64,000 nucleotides of DNA from Pseudomonas tumuqii (GTDB lineage Bacteria; Pseudomonadota; Gammaproteobacteria; Pseudomonadales; Pseudomonadaceae), in assembly GCF_013184545.1 (NCBI RefSeq), contig NZ_JAAOJA010000003.1, positions 62,001-126,000 of the forward strand. The letters run 5' to 3'. Below the pieces are notes generated by a model. The model saw nothing but the letters and a program-made list of their open reading frames with translations. It was not told the DNA's origin and did not search any database. Shown here piece by piece: positions 1 through 9,881 of the stretch. The translations under genes and the position numbers were made by a program. Within the stretch, counting starts at the first letter, position 1. Every line of letters starts with the position of its first letter.

Positions 1-1
1 G

Positions 2-1060
2 CCACGCATAGATCTGTACCTGCAGCATTACTTGACGCTGATGCTGCGTGATGATGTGCGCAGTGCCCATTTGTTCGAGGCATTCAAAGAGTATGTGCTG
101 GCGCTTGAGGAGCAGGCCGCTGAGGATGCTGATACTGCCAGTGGTCGGCAGCAGAGGGTGCAGTTGTCGACGCAACCTCTCAGTATCGAAGAGCATTTGC
201 AGTCCATGTCTCGCTATGCCCGATCATTCCGCACCTTTGCCGTACCGCCGGCAGGGTCGCGTCTGGCCGTTTTTCTCTCACGACTGCAGGCAGTAGATAC
301 GGCAACGGTGTTCCCGTTGTTGCTGCTGGCATGTGACCAGCTGTTACCCAAGCAGCAGGCCGAGTTCGATCGCTTGCTGGTTGTACTGGAGTCCTTCCTG
401 ATTCGCCGAATGCTCTGCGGCATGACCTCTAAGAACTACAACCGCTTGTTTGTTGATGTGATCAAGGCGCTGGACAAGCGCGGTGAAATCACCGCGATGG
501 CCCTACAGGAGGTGCTGCTGTCCAACACCGGCGACAGCGTGCGCTTTCCCACGGACGAAGAGTTTAGACAGAGTATCTTGCATAAGTCTGCTTACCAGAA
601 CCTCGCGCAGTACAAGTTGCGTGCCGTGCTTGAAGCGATTGACCAGGCGCAGGGCGTGAAGAAAAGTGAAGTCTTGCCGCTGCCCCCCAGGCTGACCATT
701 GAACACATCATGCCGGTGAAATGGCAGGAAAACTGGCTCATTCCAGAAGCAGTCAGCAGTGATCCGGAGCAACGGCTCAGCTTTATCCTGCAGCGCAATC
801 AGGCTTTGCATACCCTGGGAAATCTGACACTGATTACCAGCAGCCTTAACCCGTCACTTTCCAATGCTGGCTGGAGCAACAAAAGGCCGGAACTCGCGAA
901 GTTCAGCAAGCTCAACCTGAACCGGTATTTCCATGCTCCCGCTGCTGGTAAGGTTGATTCGCTGACGGACTGGAATGAACAGACCATTCTGCAGCGCTCG
1001 GAGGATCTGTTTTCCAGTGCCAGTGAAATCTGGCCATACGCATCAGTAACAGCCGGTTGA
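2..1060 (+). CDS. GmrSD-like DUF262/DUF1524 protein, C-terminal part (5' end outside window)
   Basis: The frame is open to the window edge, so the true start lies upstream and only about the last 352 residues are visible. The C-terminal part has the DUF1524 His-Asn nuclease pattern: IEHIMP (His-x-x-Pro) near base 700, then LGNLTLI and a conserved SNAGWSNK-like tail. In the GmrSD/DUF262 family an N-terminal ParB-like NTP-binding DUF262 domain is joined to this HNH-like domain, and several members cut modified or foreign DNA. The DUF262 part itself is not in view. It sits 94 bases upstream of a giant helicase on the same strand, which suggests one defence operon. Family assignment is fairly sure; its target is unknown. 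Confidence 0.8.
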   Translation, partial: PRIDLYLQHYLTLMLRDDVRSAHLFEAFKEYVLALEEQAAEDADTASGRQQRVQLSTQPLSIEEHLQSMSRYARSFRTFAVPPAGSRLAVFLSRLQAVDTATVFPLLLLACDQLLPKQQAEFDRLLVVLESFLIRRMLCGMTSKNYNRLFVDVIKALDKRGEITAMALQEVLLSNTGDSVRFPTDEEFRQSILHKSAYQNLAQYKLRAVLEAIDQAQGVKKSEVLPLPPRLTIEHIMPVKWQENWLIPEAVSSDPEQRLSFILQRNQALHTLGNLTLITSSLNPSLSNAGWSNKRPELAKFSKLNLNRYFHAPAAGKVDSLTDWNEQTILQRSEDLFSSASEIWPYASVTAG

Positions 1061-1154
1061 CGGGGTAGGCGTCTGGGATTGTGTTGCCCAGTGCAGGCAG
1101 ATTCAGGAAGTCAAATAAGACAGCGTCAGGATAGGCGTTAACAAGGAAAAGACT

Positions 1155-4100
1155 ATGCTACCGGCAACGCTAGCGCTGGAAGTGAGAAAGCAGGTACTGC
1201 ATTACCTGGGAGCTACCTTCAACCTTCGCCTTGCTTCAACAGAGCGGGCATTGGATGCTTTTTTCAACCATCCGGAGGAGGGCTTGTTCAAGGGCCCCTG
1301 GGTGCAGTTGCGCCGGCCTTTCAGACAGGAAAGGGGAGATATTTCCGTCCTGTTTGACCTGCACGTACCCTTTACCCCGTTCAAGCATCAAGCTTTGAGC
1401 TGGCGGCGCCTGACCACACGTAATGGGCACTTGCCACAGCATACTCTGGTGACCACTGGCACCGGTTCAGGCAAGACCGAGTGTTTTCTTTACCCCTTGC
1501 TGGATCATTGCCTGCGCATGCAGCAGGCCGGCAAGCGGGACGGCATCAAGGCTATTGTGCTGTACCCGATGAATGCCCTGGCGGCAGACCAGGCCGGGCG
1601 CTTTGCTGAAGAGATTCTCAAGTCTGACCAGCTCAGCTATGCACTCAATGGTCAGCGCAAGGCCCGTATTCGGGTTGGCCTGTATACCGGGCGCATGCGG
1701 CAGAACTCCAGCAGAGACGAAGGTGCAGAGCCTGGCACTTACACCGAAGTCACGGTGATTCAGACCGGCGGAGACGGTAAGCAAGCCTACACCTCCATTA
1801 CTAACCGGGCTGAGATGCAGAAGAATCCGCCGGATATTCTGCTGACCAACTACAAGATGCTCGATTATCTGCTGCTGCGGCCCAAGGATATGAGTATCTG
1901 GCAGCACAACCAGGCGGAACCTGGGCTTTTGCAGTATCTGGTGCTAGATGAGCTGCACACCTATGACGGAGCGCAGGGGGCCGATGTTGCCTGTCTTATT
2001 CGTCGTCTCAAGGCCCGGTTTGATATTCCCGAGGGCCAGTTGTGCATGGTAGGCACTAGTGCCACCGTGGCTGGCGGGGATGATGAAACCACCTTGGGCC
2101 CGATACAGAAGCTCTGTGACTTTGCCAGCACTCTGTTCGAAGAAAAAATTACGGATGATGCGGTAATCCAGGAAGACCGTTACCGGGTGGATGAGGTTGT
2201 GCGTACCCCGGTGCTGGAAGCAGATCTTTTACCCAGTGTGGATGAAGCCGAACCACGTCATCTGGAAGATGCGCTGATGTATGCACGGCGCATGGCCCCC
2301 TGCTTTGGTGGACCGACTTTCCCCGTTACTGCTGATGATCCGCGCTGGACTGACTGGACGCCGCACTATGCAGCGCTCAAACCGGCACTCGAGGGTCTCA
2401 ACCAGAATGACCTCTGGGGCGTGGCCTTGGGTGAGTGGTTGCGCCGGCATTTGCTATTTCACCAGTTGCTCAAGGCAACCCAGGAACATGCGGTGCATTG
2501 GCTTGAGCTGCTGCGTCAGTTGTCCCGCGATGATTTTGCCCTGCGTTCAGCGGGTGATTTGCAGGGGCGGGGTGAGATTGTTTTGGCTTTCCTGGCGCTG
2601 GTAGCGCAGGCCCGTGAGCTTAGGAGTGGCAAACCCTTCCCGCTGGTACCGACCCAGGTGCAGCTGTGGTTGCGTGAACTGCGTCGTATCGGTTCGCTGG
2701 TTAACCCTTCGCCGGTGTTTACCTGGTTGGATGACAACTTGCCGGAAGGCAAACATCAGCTCCCGGTAGTGCACTGCACCGAATGTGGTGAGCTGGCCTG
2801 GGTCGCTTTGCACGATCCCGACAAGGACAGCGAGATCAACAAACAGGGTGTGCGCGGAAAGCAGCTGAGCACTGAAGCCTCACCCATTTATGATGCCTGG
2901 GGTTTTGAGCGCGATCCGGATCAGCGGCTGGTATTGCTAAGCCCCTGGCTGGAGGGGGATGACCCGGTAGAGCAGGGTGGTCAGCAGGGACTGGAAGGCT
3001 TGCGCTGGCATTTGGCTCCCAGTTCACTGGTATTGCGAGAGGGGCCAGGCCCCTGTCCTCTGACCAATGAATCCACCTTTATGGTGAAAGTGGTTCACGA
3101 ACAACGCACCACCGAGAACGGCAATCGTGTAGGCATACGCAAGTGCCCGCACTGCCAAGAGCTGGACAGTCTGATGTTTATTGGTAGTCGGGCTGCAACC
3201 ATGTCCAGCGTGGCAATAGATGAGGTGTTCGGCTCGGTGCTGAACAATGATCCCAAATTGCTGGCTTTTACCGATAGTGTGCAGGATGCCAGCCATCGCG
3301 CCGGTTTTTTCTCGGCGCGCACCTACCATTTCACCTTGCGTACCGCCTTGCAGCATCTGATTGATGATGTCGGTGATGAGGGCGTGCCCCTGTCTGAGGT
3401 GGGGGAGCGATTGCTGGCATTCTGGGCTGAAAAGAAGCCCGGGCGTCCGGGTAGCCTGAAAGAGGCCATGGCAACTCTGATTCCGCCGGACCTGCGCGAA
3501 TACGAACCCTACCAGGAGTATCGCAATGGCAGCCTGCAGGATCCGCCTGCAAAGCTGCGCAGAGAGATTGCAGAGCGTCTGACCTGGGAGGCGACCAGCG
3601 AATTCAGTTTGATGTTGACCCATGGTCGGACCATGGAGCTGCATGCCAGCGCGACCCTGGGGTGGGACAGTGCGGTGATTGATGCCGCGCTGGATGAGCT
3701 GCGCCAGCGTTTTGCCCGCATCAGCCCGCTGCTTGCAGATCTAGATGAGCAAAGCTTGCGTCTGTGGCTGCTGGGTATTCTGCACCGCCAGCGCGAACGG
3801 GGCGGTGTGCGTCATGCTTATTTGCACAGCTATGCCCAGCAAAACTACTGGGGCAAGTTCCCGTTTGGCCGGGTTGTGGCAGGGCGAGAAACCTATCCCC
3901 CCCAGGGTAAATACAAGCCCCGGCTGTTGGCGACCCAGCCAGACAAGTATCACGACCATATGCTGGTAGCGCCGCGTGATGGTCAGATGCTGCCATGGCA
4001 GCTGCTTTGGGCACGAAGGGTGTTGGGCCTGCCAGGCGTGGATGATGCAACCTTGGTGGATTTGCTTGCTGCATTCCTGTCGGCCGGGGAAAAGTCCGGC

Positions 4101-7100
4101 CTCTTGGTTAGATTGCATCAAGACGGTGACAAAGCCTGGTACGCCATCAGCGACATAGCCGCCCGACTTTACCCTGCCGGGCAAAAGTTGCAGTGCACGA
4201 CCAGCGGCTATCACCTCTACAGGCCCGAGCTGGAAGCTGCCCTGTGGCAGGATGCCCCCAGCCTGTCCTATCGGGATAAGCACGGTCGTTATGAGTCGGC
4301 TGAACTTAACGAGCGGGAAATTTACTATCGAACGCGCTACCGGAAGGGCGCATTGCGTCGAGTCTTTGCCCATGAGCACACCGGTTTGCTGGATACCCTG
4401 GAACGTGAAGCGCTGGAACTGAACTTCAACAGTGGCAGCCACGCGGACGACCCCAACGTGCTTACGGCAACGTCCACGCTGGAGATGGGTATCGATATTG
4501 GTGATCTCTCGACCACCATGTTGTGTTCCATTCCGCCTACTACTGCCAGTTATCTGCAGCGTATCGGCCGTGCCGGACGAAAAACCGGTACCGCGTTGGT
4601 GCTGAGCATTATCAATCAGCGTCCGCACGATCTTTTCTTCTACGCCAGGCCGGAGGCACTTCTGGCGGGTGAGATCGAGCCACCTGGTTGCTGGCTTGAT
4701 GCCAGTGCTGTGCTGGTGCGCCAGTATCTGGCTTTTTGTTTTGATCAGGCTGTGCGTCAGGGCGCGCTGACGGATCTGCCGGCCACTGCTAATCAGCTGG
4801 TCGACGAGGTGATCAACAACCAAGCCGGGCACATACCCGGTTTGATTGCCTGGATGCTTGAAAACGAAGAGGTTTTGCGCACCGTTTTTCTCAAGCACTT
4901 TGAGCACAACGTCAAAGCAGATACCCGCGAGCGCTTTCTGCAGGAATCCACGACCGAGCGCCTGCGTGCGGCCATTGAGATGGCGGCCAGTGAATTTCAG
5001 CAACAACGGCTGTTGCTGCAAAACGCACAGAAGCGCTTGCGCAGCCAGAAGGACAAGATTGATAAACAGATCGAATCGGCAGACCTGGCCGAGATCGAGC
5101 GTGAGGAAAATATTCTGCGTGCCCGTCAGCGCAAACTGAGTGATATCAGTTCGCTGGAGGTGCTGACCGAGCACGGGCTATTGCCCAACTATGCCTTCCC
5201 CGAGCGGGGTGTGCGGTTTTCCGGAGCGGTCTATAACCGCAGGGCCAGAGGTGAAACGGGTGAGGATGAGTTCAAGGTACGTCCACCCTTTGAACTGGTG
5301 CGTGCAGGCTCATCGGCTATTCGTGAGTTGGCACCCTGGAACCATTTTTACACCCACAGCCACCGCTTTGATATTCAGCAGCTGGAGCTGGGCTCAAAGA
5401 GTCAGCCACTGATTGCCAAGTGGGCGGTGTGCGGGCAGTGTGGCCACATGCGCCAACAAGCTGAGCTGGACCAGCCCGATGCTGTACCCGCTTGCCCGCA
5501 GTGTGGCTACGACGGACCACAGGGCCAGATGGACAAGGGGCAACAGGTACAGTTTCTGGAGTTTTCTCGCTCCCAGGCGATTTCCTACATGGAGTATTAC
5601 GACAGCCTGTCTGCTGATAAGGGAGATGAGCGCGAAAACGAAATGTACCAGCTAGTCACCTCCTTCGATCAAACCGTGGAGCAGGCGAGCGGGGCTGTGG
5701 GTAATGATTCAGTGCCTTTTGGTATTGAGTATCGGGCCGCTATGGTGATGCGAGAGGTGAATGCTGGCTTTCAGTTGCAGCACCGAGATCTGGACTTCGG
5801 CCAGGACGTTAAGGTGTCATCGGAAGGCTTCCTGATTTGTGCTGATTGCGGCGTTGCGGCTAAATCCGGGCAGAACCGTGACAACGTCAACCACCGCAGG
5901 AGCTGTTCTGGTCACAGAGAAACTCAACGGCGTAAACGTGAAGGTCGGCTGGAGGACGCATACCGGTGGGAAAGTGTTTTCCTGTATCGGGAGTTGCGCT
6001 CGGAAGCGGTCCGTTTGTTATTACCTGATGTGGAAGCAGAAGACCTCTCAACACTCGAGGCAGCCATATACCTGGGTATGCGCCTGCGCTTTCAGGGCGA
6101 CCCAGGGCATTTGATGGTTCGCCAGCAGGTTATTCCTAATCTGCGGGAGGGAACGACTCAACATTATCTGGTGCTGATGGATGCGGTGCCTGGTGGTACC
6201 GGCTTTCTCAAGGCCTTGTTTCAGGAGCAGGACGATCAAGAGCGCATGGGCGAGGGTGTGATGGATGTGATGCGCCGTGCCCTGGTTGCCCTGGAGAGCT
6301 GCAGTTGCCGTGAGTTGCATCAGACCAAGGACGACACCGATGGCTGTTACCGCTGCCTGCGCACCTATCACATGCAATATAGGGCTGCAGACATCAGCCG
6401 CGAAAGGGGCATTCGCCTGCTCAGCCGCTTGATTGAGGCGGGACAGACCCGGCAGGCCAAGCAGGGGCTAGATGACATCAAACCAAAAGCGCTGTTTGGC
6501 AGTGTGCTGGAAAAACGCTTCGTAAGCACCTTGCAGCATTGGGTAGAAACGCTGGGCAAACCGGGTGACTGGCGGGAAGAGTTGATTGCCGGTAGCCGAG
6601 GCTTTCAGTTCACCCTGGGTGATGGGCGAATCTGGTCTTTGCAATTGCAGCCAGTGCTAGGCGGTGTCCAAGGCGTTGCGGTTAAGTGCCAGCCCGATTT
6701 TCTGTTGTTTTCCGATGACGAGATTTGTCGTCCGGTGGCAATTTTCCTTGATGGTTTTGAACCGCATGTGAAGCCGAATGAGGCTGAATCAGGGCTGGCT
6801 GATGACTGGCTCAAGCGCAGATCCATTTTGGAGAGTCAGCGTTATTGGGTGTGGAGCCTGGGGTGGGATGATCTGGCGGAAGCCAACGGCCAGAGATTCC
6901 GTTTTATGGCTCAGCGTATAACCGACGATATCCTGCCCGCGCGTTTAAAGGCGGTAAGTGGGGTGAAAATCCCCGCAGTGAGAACTGCAACGGGTCATGC
7001 GTTTGACCAGCTGAAAGCCTTTCTGCTGACCCCATATGCGCCGGGTTGGCAGTACGTCGGCAGGGAAATGCTCGGTTTCTCTCTGATGCTGCTGGCTGGC

Positions 7101-7790
7101 AATGGTATTGGGCAGGAATCCGGCAAGGTTTCAAGCCAGCTTGCCATGTGGCGCAATGGTTACCCTGTTCCGCCAGTTGGTAGGGATGACCGGGGTGACT
7201 GGGTTTGGTTATCGCAAAACTTGGCGCTGACGGAAGATTTTATGGTCTATGGGTTGGGGCAGGAGTTGCTGGTCAATGACTTTACCAACCTCAAGCTTGA
7301 GTTGCGTCTGGGGGATTCGGCTGCTGAACGTTCTGCGGTAGAGACTTTCAAGCTCCGTTGGCGCCGCTTTTATGCAATGGCCAACCTGTTTCAGTTCCTT
7401 GGCAACACTCTGGTGTTTATCACCTCTGAGTACGAGAACGGAGTAATACCAGAGCCGGACCTGACCCCCCTGAAAAGCCTTGATGAGTCTTGGCAGGAGG
7501 TGATCGAAGAGGTACTGCCTGCCCTTGAGCGACTGGTCAAATTGATGGCTGAGGCATGTTGCCTGTTGCCTGAGGTGGAGTACATCAGTGATGACCTAAG
7601 CGATGATCTGTTTGCCGAGATGGCCTGGCCTGAGTCAACGCCTCCCGTGAGTATCCTGGTGGGCGATCAGGCAGTATTTGCCAGCAAATGGCAACAGGCG
7701 GGATGGCGCGTTATTACTGAAAAAGATATTGAGACGCGCGGCGAGCAGTGGTGCATTGACCAGTTGCCGAAGTCAGATGGAGATAATTGA
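1155..7790 (+). CDS. Giant YprA/DruE-type DUF1998 (MZB) superfamily 2 helicase with nuclease-like C-terminus
   Basis: A 2,211-residue protein with an AAGG ribosome site 8 bases before its ATG. Visible motifs: Walker A GTGSGKT at residues 102-108, DELH at 265-268, GTSAT at 300-304, zinc-binding Cys pairs at 541/544 and 664/667, helicase motifs V and VI (LEMGIDIGD, about 1109; QRIGRAGR, about 1136), a charged coiled coil near 1270-1320, more CxxC pairs near 1430-1455, and the MZB/DUF1998 four-cysteine signature (CSC...CYRC) near 1716-1733. The tail (about 1775-1935) has PDFLLF and IFLDGF followed by a KRR...VWSLGW pattern, resembling PD-(D/E)XK nucleases attached to such helicases. Length and layout fit DruE of Druantia and relatives in DISARM-like systems. 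Helicase class is secure; the system type is inference. Confidence 0.85.
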   Translation: MLPATLALEVRKQVLHYLGATFNLRLASTERALDAFFNHPEEGLFKGPWVQLRRPFRQERGDISVLFDLHVPFTPFKHQALSWRRLTTRNGHLPQHTLVTTGTGSGKTECFLYPLLDHCLRMQQAGKRDGIKAIVLYPMNALAADQAGRFAEEILKSDQLSYALNGQRKARIRVGLYTGRMRQNSSRDEGAEPGTYTEVTVIQTGGDGKQAYTSITNRAEMQKNPPDILLTNYKMLDYLLLRPKDMSIWQHNQAEPGLLQYLVLDELHTYDGAQGADVACLIRRLKARFDIPEGQLCMVGTSATVAGGDDETTLGPIQKLCDFASTLFEEKITDDAVIQEDRYRVDEVVRTPVLEADLLPSVDEAEPRHLEDALMYARRMAPCFGGPTFPVTADDPRWTDWTPHYAALKPALEGLNQNDLWGVALGEWLRRHLLFHQLLKATQEHAVHWLELLRQLSRDDFALRSAGDLQGRGEIVLAFLALVAQARELRSGKPFPLVPTQVQLWLRELRRIGSLVNPSPVFTWLDDNLPEGKHQLPVVHCTECGELAWVALHDPDKDSEINKQGVRGKQLSTEASPIYDAWGFERDPDQRLVLLSPWLEGDDPVEQGGQQGLEGLRWHLAPSSLVLREGPGPCPLTNESTFMVKVVHEQRTTENGNRVGIRKCPHCQELDSLMFIGSRAATMSSVAIDEVFGSVLNNDPKLLAFTDSVQDASHRAGFFSARTYHFTLRTALQHLIDDVGDEGVPLSEVGERLLAFWAEKKPGRPGSLKEAMATLIPPDLREYEPYQEYRNGSLQDPPAKLRREIAERLTWEATSEFSLMLTHGRTMELHASATLGWDSAVIDAALDELRQRFARISPLLADLDEQSLRLWLLGILHRQRERGGVRHAYLHSYAQQNYWGKFPFGRVVAGRETYPPQGKYKPRLLATQPDKYHDHMLVAPRDGQMLPWQLLWARRVLGLPGVDDATLVDLLAAFLSAGEKSGLLVRLHQDGDKAWYAISDIAARLYPAGQKLQCTTSGYHLYRPELEAALWQDAPSLSYRDKHGRYESAELNEREIYYRTRYRKGALRRVFAHEHTGLLDTLEREALELNFNSGSHADDPNVLTATSTLEMGIDIGDLSTTMLCSIPPTTASYLQRIGRAGRKTGTALVLSIINQRPHDLFFYARPEALLAGEIEPPGCWLDASAVLVRQYLAFCFDQAVRQGALTDLPATANQLVDEVINNQAGHIPGLIAWMLENEEVLRTVFLKHFEHNVKADTRERFLQESTTERLRAAIEMAASEFQQQRLLLQNAQKRLRSQKDKIDKQIESADLAEIEREENILRARQRKLSDISSLEVLTEHGLLPNYAFPERGVRFSGAVYNRRARGETGEDEFKVRPPFELVRAGSSAIRELAPWNHFYTHSHRFDIQQLELGSKSQPLIAKWAVCGQCGHMRQQAELDQPDAVPACPQCGYDGPQGQMDKGQQVQFLEFSRSQAISYMEYYDSLSADKGDERENEMYQLVTSFDQTVEQASGAVGNDSVPFGIEYRAAMVMREVNAGFQLQHRDLDFGQDVKVSSEGFLICADCGVAAKSGQNRDNVNHRRSCSGHRETQRRKREGRLEDAYRWESVFLYRELRSEAVRLLLPDVEAEDLSTLEAAIYLGMRLRFQGDPGHLMVRQQVIPNLREGTTQHYLVLMDAVPGGTGFLKALFQEQDDQERMGEGVMDVMRRALVALESCSCRELHQTKDDTDGCYRCLRTYHMQYRAADISRERGIRLLSRLIEAGQTRQAKQGLDDIKPKALFGSVLEKRFVSTLQHWVETLGKPGDWREELIAGSRGFQFTLGDGRIWSLQLQPVLGGVQGVAVKCQPDFLLFSDDEICRPVAIFLDGFEPHVKPNEAESGLADDWLKRRSILESQRYWVWSLGWDDLAEANGQRFRFMAQRITDDILPARLKAVSGVKIPAVRTATGHAFDQLKAFLLTPYAPGWQYVGREMLGFSLMLLAGNGIGQESGKVSSQLAMWRNGYPVPPVGRDDRGDWVWLSQNLALTEDFMVYGLGQELLVNDFTNLKLELRLGDSAAERSAVETFKLRWRRFYAMANLFQFLGNTLVFITSEYENGVIPEPDLTPLKSLDESWQEVIEEVLPALERLVKLMAEACCLLPEVEYISDDLSDDLFAEMAWPESTPPVSILVGDQAVFASKWQQAGWRVITEKDIETRGEQWCIDQLPKSDGDN

Positions 7791-7792
7791 AC

Positions 7793-9850
7793 ATGGCTAA
7801 AATGATGCTGCACCGGGATGTGCTCAAAGGCTTCGGCAAGCTCCCGGCGAAAGTACAAAAGAAAGTCGTTGAGCTGACGCAAAAGTTTGAAGAGGACAGT
7901 ACCCAGGCGAGTATTCACCTAGAGCCAGTGAATGCCACCAAAGACTCTAAGGTGCGCAGTGCCCGGGTTGGTCTGGATTATCGCGCCATTGTTATTGCGC
8001 CAGAGCAGGGGGATACCTACCTGCTGATGCATATTGATCACCATGACGAGGCCTACCAGTGGTGCGCCAACAAGCGCTTTGAGACGCACCTGGCACTAGG
8101 CACCTTGCAGGTGTTCGACGTTGAGGAAGCCGAGCGCTCGCTGTTGGCTGGGGACAACCGGGTGCAGCCAGTTGCTGAGGCGGTTGTGCCCGATGTTGAG
8201 TCCTATGTGCTGCAGAAGCTTTCTGACGATGAGTTGTTTCAGGCTGGTGTGCCGCACGCCTTAATTCCGGCGGTGAGGGCGGTGAAGTCGGATGATGATT
8301 TCGAGCGTTTGTCAGAGTATCTGCCTCCTGAGGCCAGCCAGATTCTCTTTGGTGTTGCTGCGGGTATGGCGCTTGATGACGCCTTAAACGAGATGATTGG
8401 CGGTTTGGATGATGTTGCCAAGCCTGCTGGGCCGGGTGACTTCAGCCACTTGGCAGATATGTCCAATATGAACCTAGTGCTGGTGCAGGGGGAAGAGCAT
8501 TTACGTGAGATCCTCAGCGAGGACATCGAAGAGTGGCGTATTTTCCTGCATCCCTACCAACGCAAGCTGGTCGAGTGGTCGACCAAAGGCCCCATGAAGA
8601 TTTTTGGTGCAGCTGGTACCGGCAAGACGGTAGCGGTTATGCATCGTGCGGCCTGGTTGGCGAAGCAGTGCAAGGATAATGAAAAAGTCCTTATTACCAC
8701 CTACACCACCAATCTTTCAGTCACCATCAAGGGCTTGATGGAAAAGCTTGCGGCCGGTTTCAGTGATCGCATTGAGGTAACCAACCTGCATCAACTGGCC
8801 AGGACTATCTGCTTCCGGGCCCACTGGAAAGGCAAAATTGCAGAGCCTGATGATTTGCAGTCGATTTGGAAGCAGGTCATGACGCTGCCTGCTGCAACGG
8901 AACAAGAGTTTACTGCTGATTTTCTGCGTGAGGAGTTCGAGCTGATAATCGAGCCAATGGGGATATCAACTGAAGAGGAGTACCTGACAGCGGTGCGTAC
9001 TGGTCGGCAGGTCCTGCGCAGAAAGCAGCGCAAAGCGGTGTGGAAAGTATTCGTTGAAGTTCGCAGGCAGCTGACCAAGCGTGAGTTGCTGACCTTTGAT
9101 GGGCTGATCCATCAGGCTCGCCTGATTGTTGAGCGTGGCGACTTCCCGCAATACCGGCATGTTCTTGTCGATGAGATTCAGGATTTCGGCCTGGAGGCAT
9201 TGCGATTGGTTGCAGCAATCAGCCCCATGGATAAAGACCTGAACGATCCTCTTTGTGTTGTCGGTGACGGACACCAGCGTATCTATAACGCAACTCCCGT
9301 GCCTATGAGTCGAGCGGGCATTGATGTGAGAGGGCGTTCCCGTCGTCTGAAAATCAACTACCGTACCAGCGAAGAAATTCGTGATTGGGCTCACGGAGTA
9401 CTGGACGGCCTTGACGTAGATGACCTCAATGGCGACGTGGCGGTTACGCAGGGAGATCGCTCAGTATTCCACGGGCCAAAACCACAACTAGTCAAATGTA
9501 AAACAGATGATGAAGTGGCTAGCGCTGTTCTGGCGTGGATAAAGGGGCTGACCGAGAGCGGTGAGATCCGTACTCATGAGATCTGTCTGACCCCGGTGAA
9601 TAGCAAGGTCATCAATGCACTGGAGTCTAACGGCATTGCTACGGTAGAGCTAAAAGCACGCCAGGCTGATCCGGGGCAGGAAGAGAGTGGCGTGCGTTTC
9701 GGCAGCAAGAAACGTATCAAAGGCCTAGAGTTCAAAGCCGTTGCTATTCTGGACTTTGGTAACTCCGAGTGCGTTATTAAACGGTTCGAGAATTATGTCG
9801 CTGCAACCCGAGCCCGACAGCAGCTATTGGTAGTGAGCGAACCGGGGTGA
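7793..9850 (+). CDS. UvrD/Rep-family helicase with an N-terminal RelE-like domain
   Basis: ATG at 7793 was chosen over the TTG at 7787; it lies 2 bases after the helicase stop with GGAG upstream, so the two genes are probably coupled. The 685-residue product begins with about 95 residues resembling RelE/ParE toxins (FGKLPAKVQKK, RVGLDYRAIV, HIDHHDEAYQWC). A linker leads to a superfamily 1 helicase: GAAGTGKT at 272-279, DEIQD at 460-464, VVGDGHQRIY, INYRTSEEIRDWA, KGLEFKAVAI and ATRARQQLLVV. Such RelE-UvrD fusions occur among uncharacterised helicases. The RelE-like part could be a toxin, an RNA-binding module or a regulator. The helicase call is firm; the role of the first domain is inferred. 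Confidence 0.85.
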   Translation: MAKMMLHRDVLKGFGKLPAKVQKKVVELTQKFEEDSTQASIHLEPVNATKDSKVRSARVGLDYRAIVIAPEQGDTYLLMHIDHHDEAYQWCANKRFETHLALGTLQVFDVEEAERSLLAGDNRVQPVAEAVVPDVESYVLQKLSDDELFQAGVPHALIPAVRAVKSDDDFERLSEYLPPEASQILFGVAAGMALDDALNEMIGGLDDVAKPAGPGDFSHLADMSNMNLVLVQGEEHLREILSEDIEEWRIFLHPYQRKLVEWSTKGPMKIFGAAGTGKTVAVMHRAAWLAKQCKDNEKVLITTYTTNLSVTIKGLMEKLAAGFSDRIEVTNLHQLARTICFRAHWKGKIAEPDDLQSIWKQVMTLPAATEQEFTADFLREEFELIIEPMGISTEEEYLTAVRTGRQVLRRKQRKAVWKVFVEVRRQLTKRELLTFDGLIHQARLIVERGDFPQYRHVLVDEIQDFGLEALRLVAAISPMDKDLNDPLCVVGDGHQRIYNATPVPMSRAGIDVRGRSRRLKINYRTSEEIRDWAHGVLDGLDVDDLNGDVAVTQGDRSVFHGPKPQLVKCKTDDEVASAVLAWIKGLTESGEIRTHEICLTPVNSKVINALESNGIATVELKARQADPGQEESGVRFGSKKRIKGLEFKAVAILDFGNSECVIKRFENYVAATRARQQLLVVSEPG

Positions 9851-9881
9851 GGTGTAAGGATTCGTGCCCCGAGCAGCAGCG

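Noticed and set aside
3741..5174. 477-codon open frame antisense to the giant helicase
   Set aside because: No ribosome site or recognisable domain, and it lies wholly inside the helicase gene; a composition shadow of GC-rich codons.
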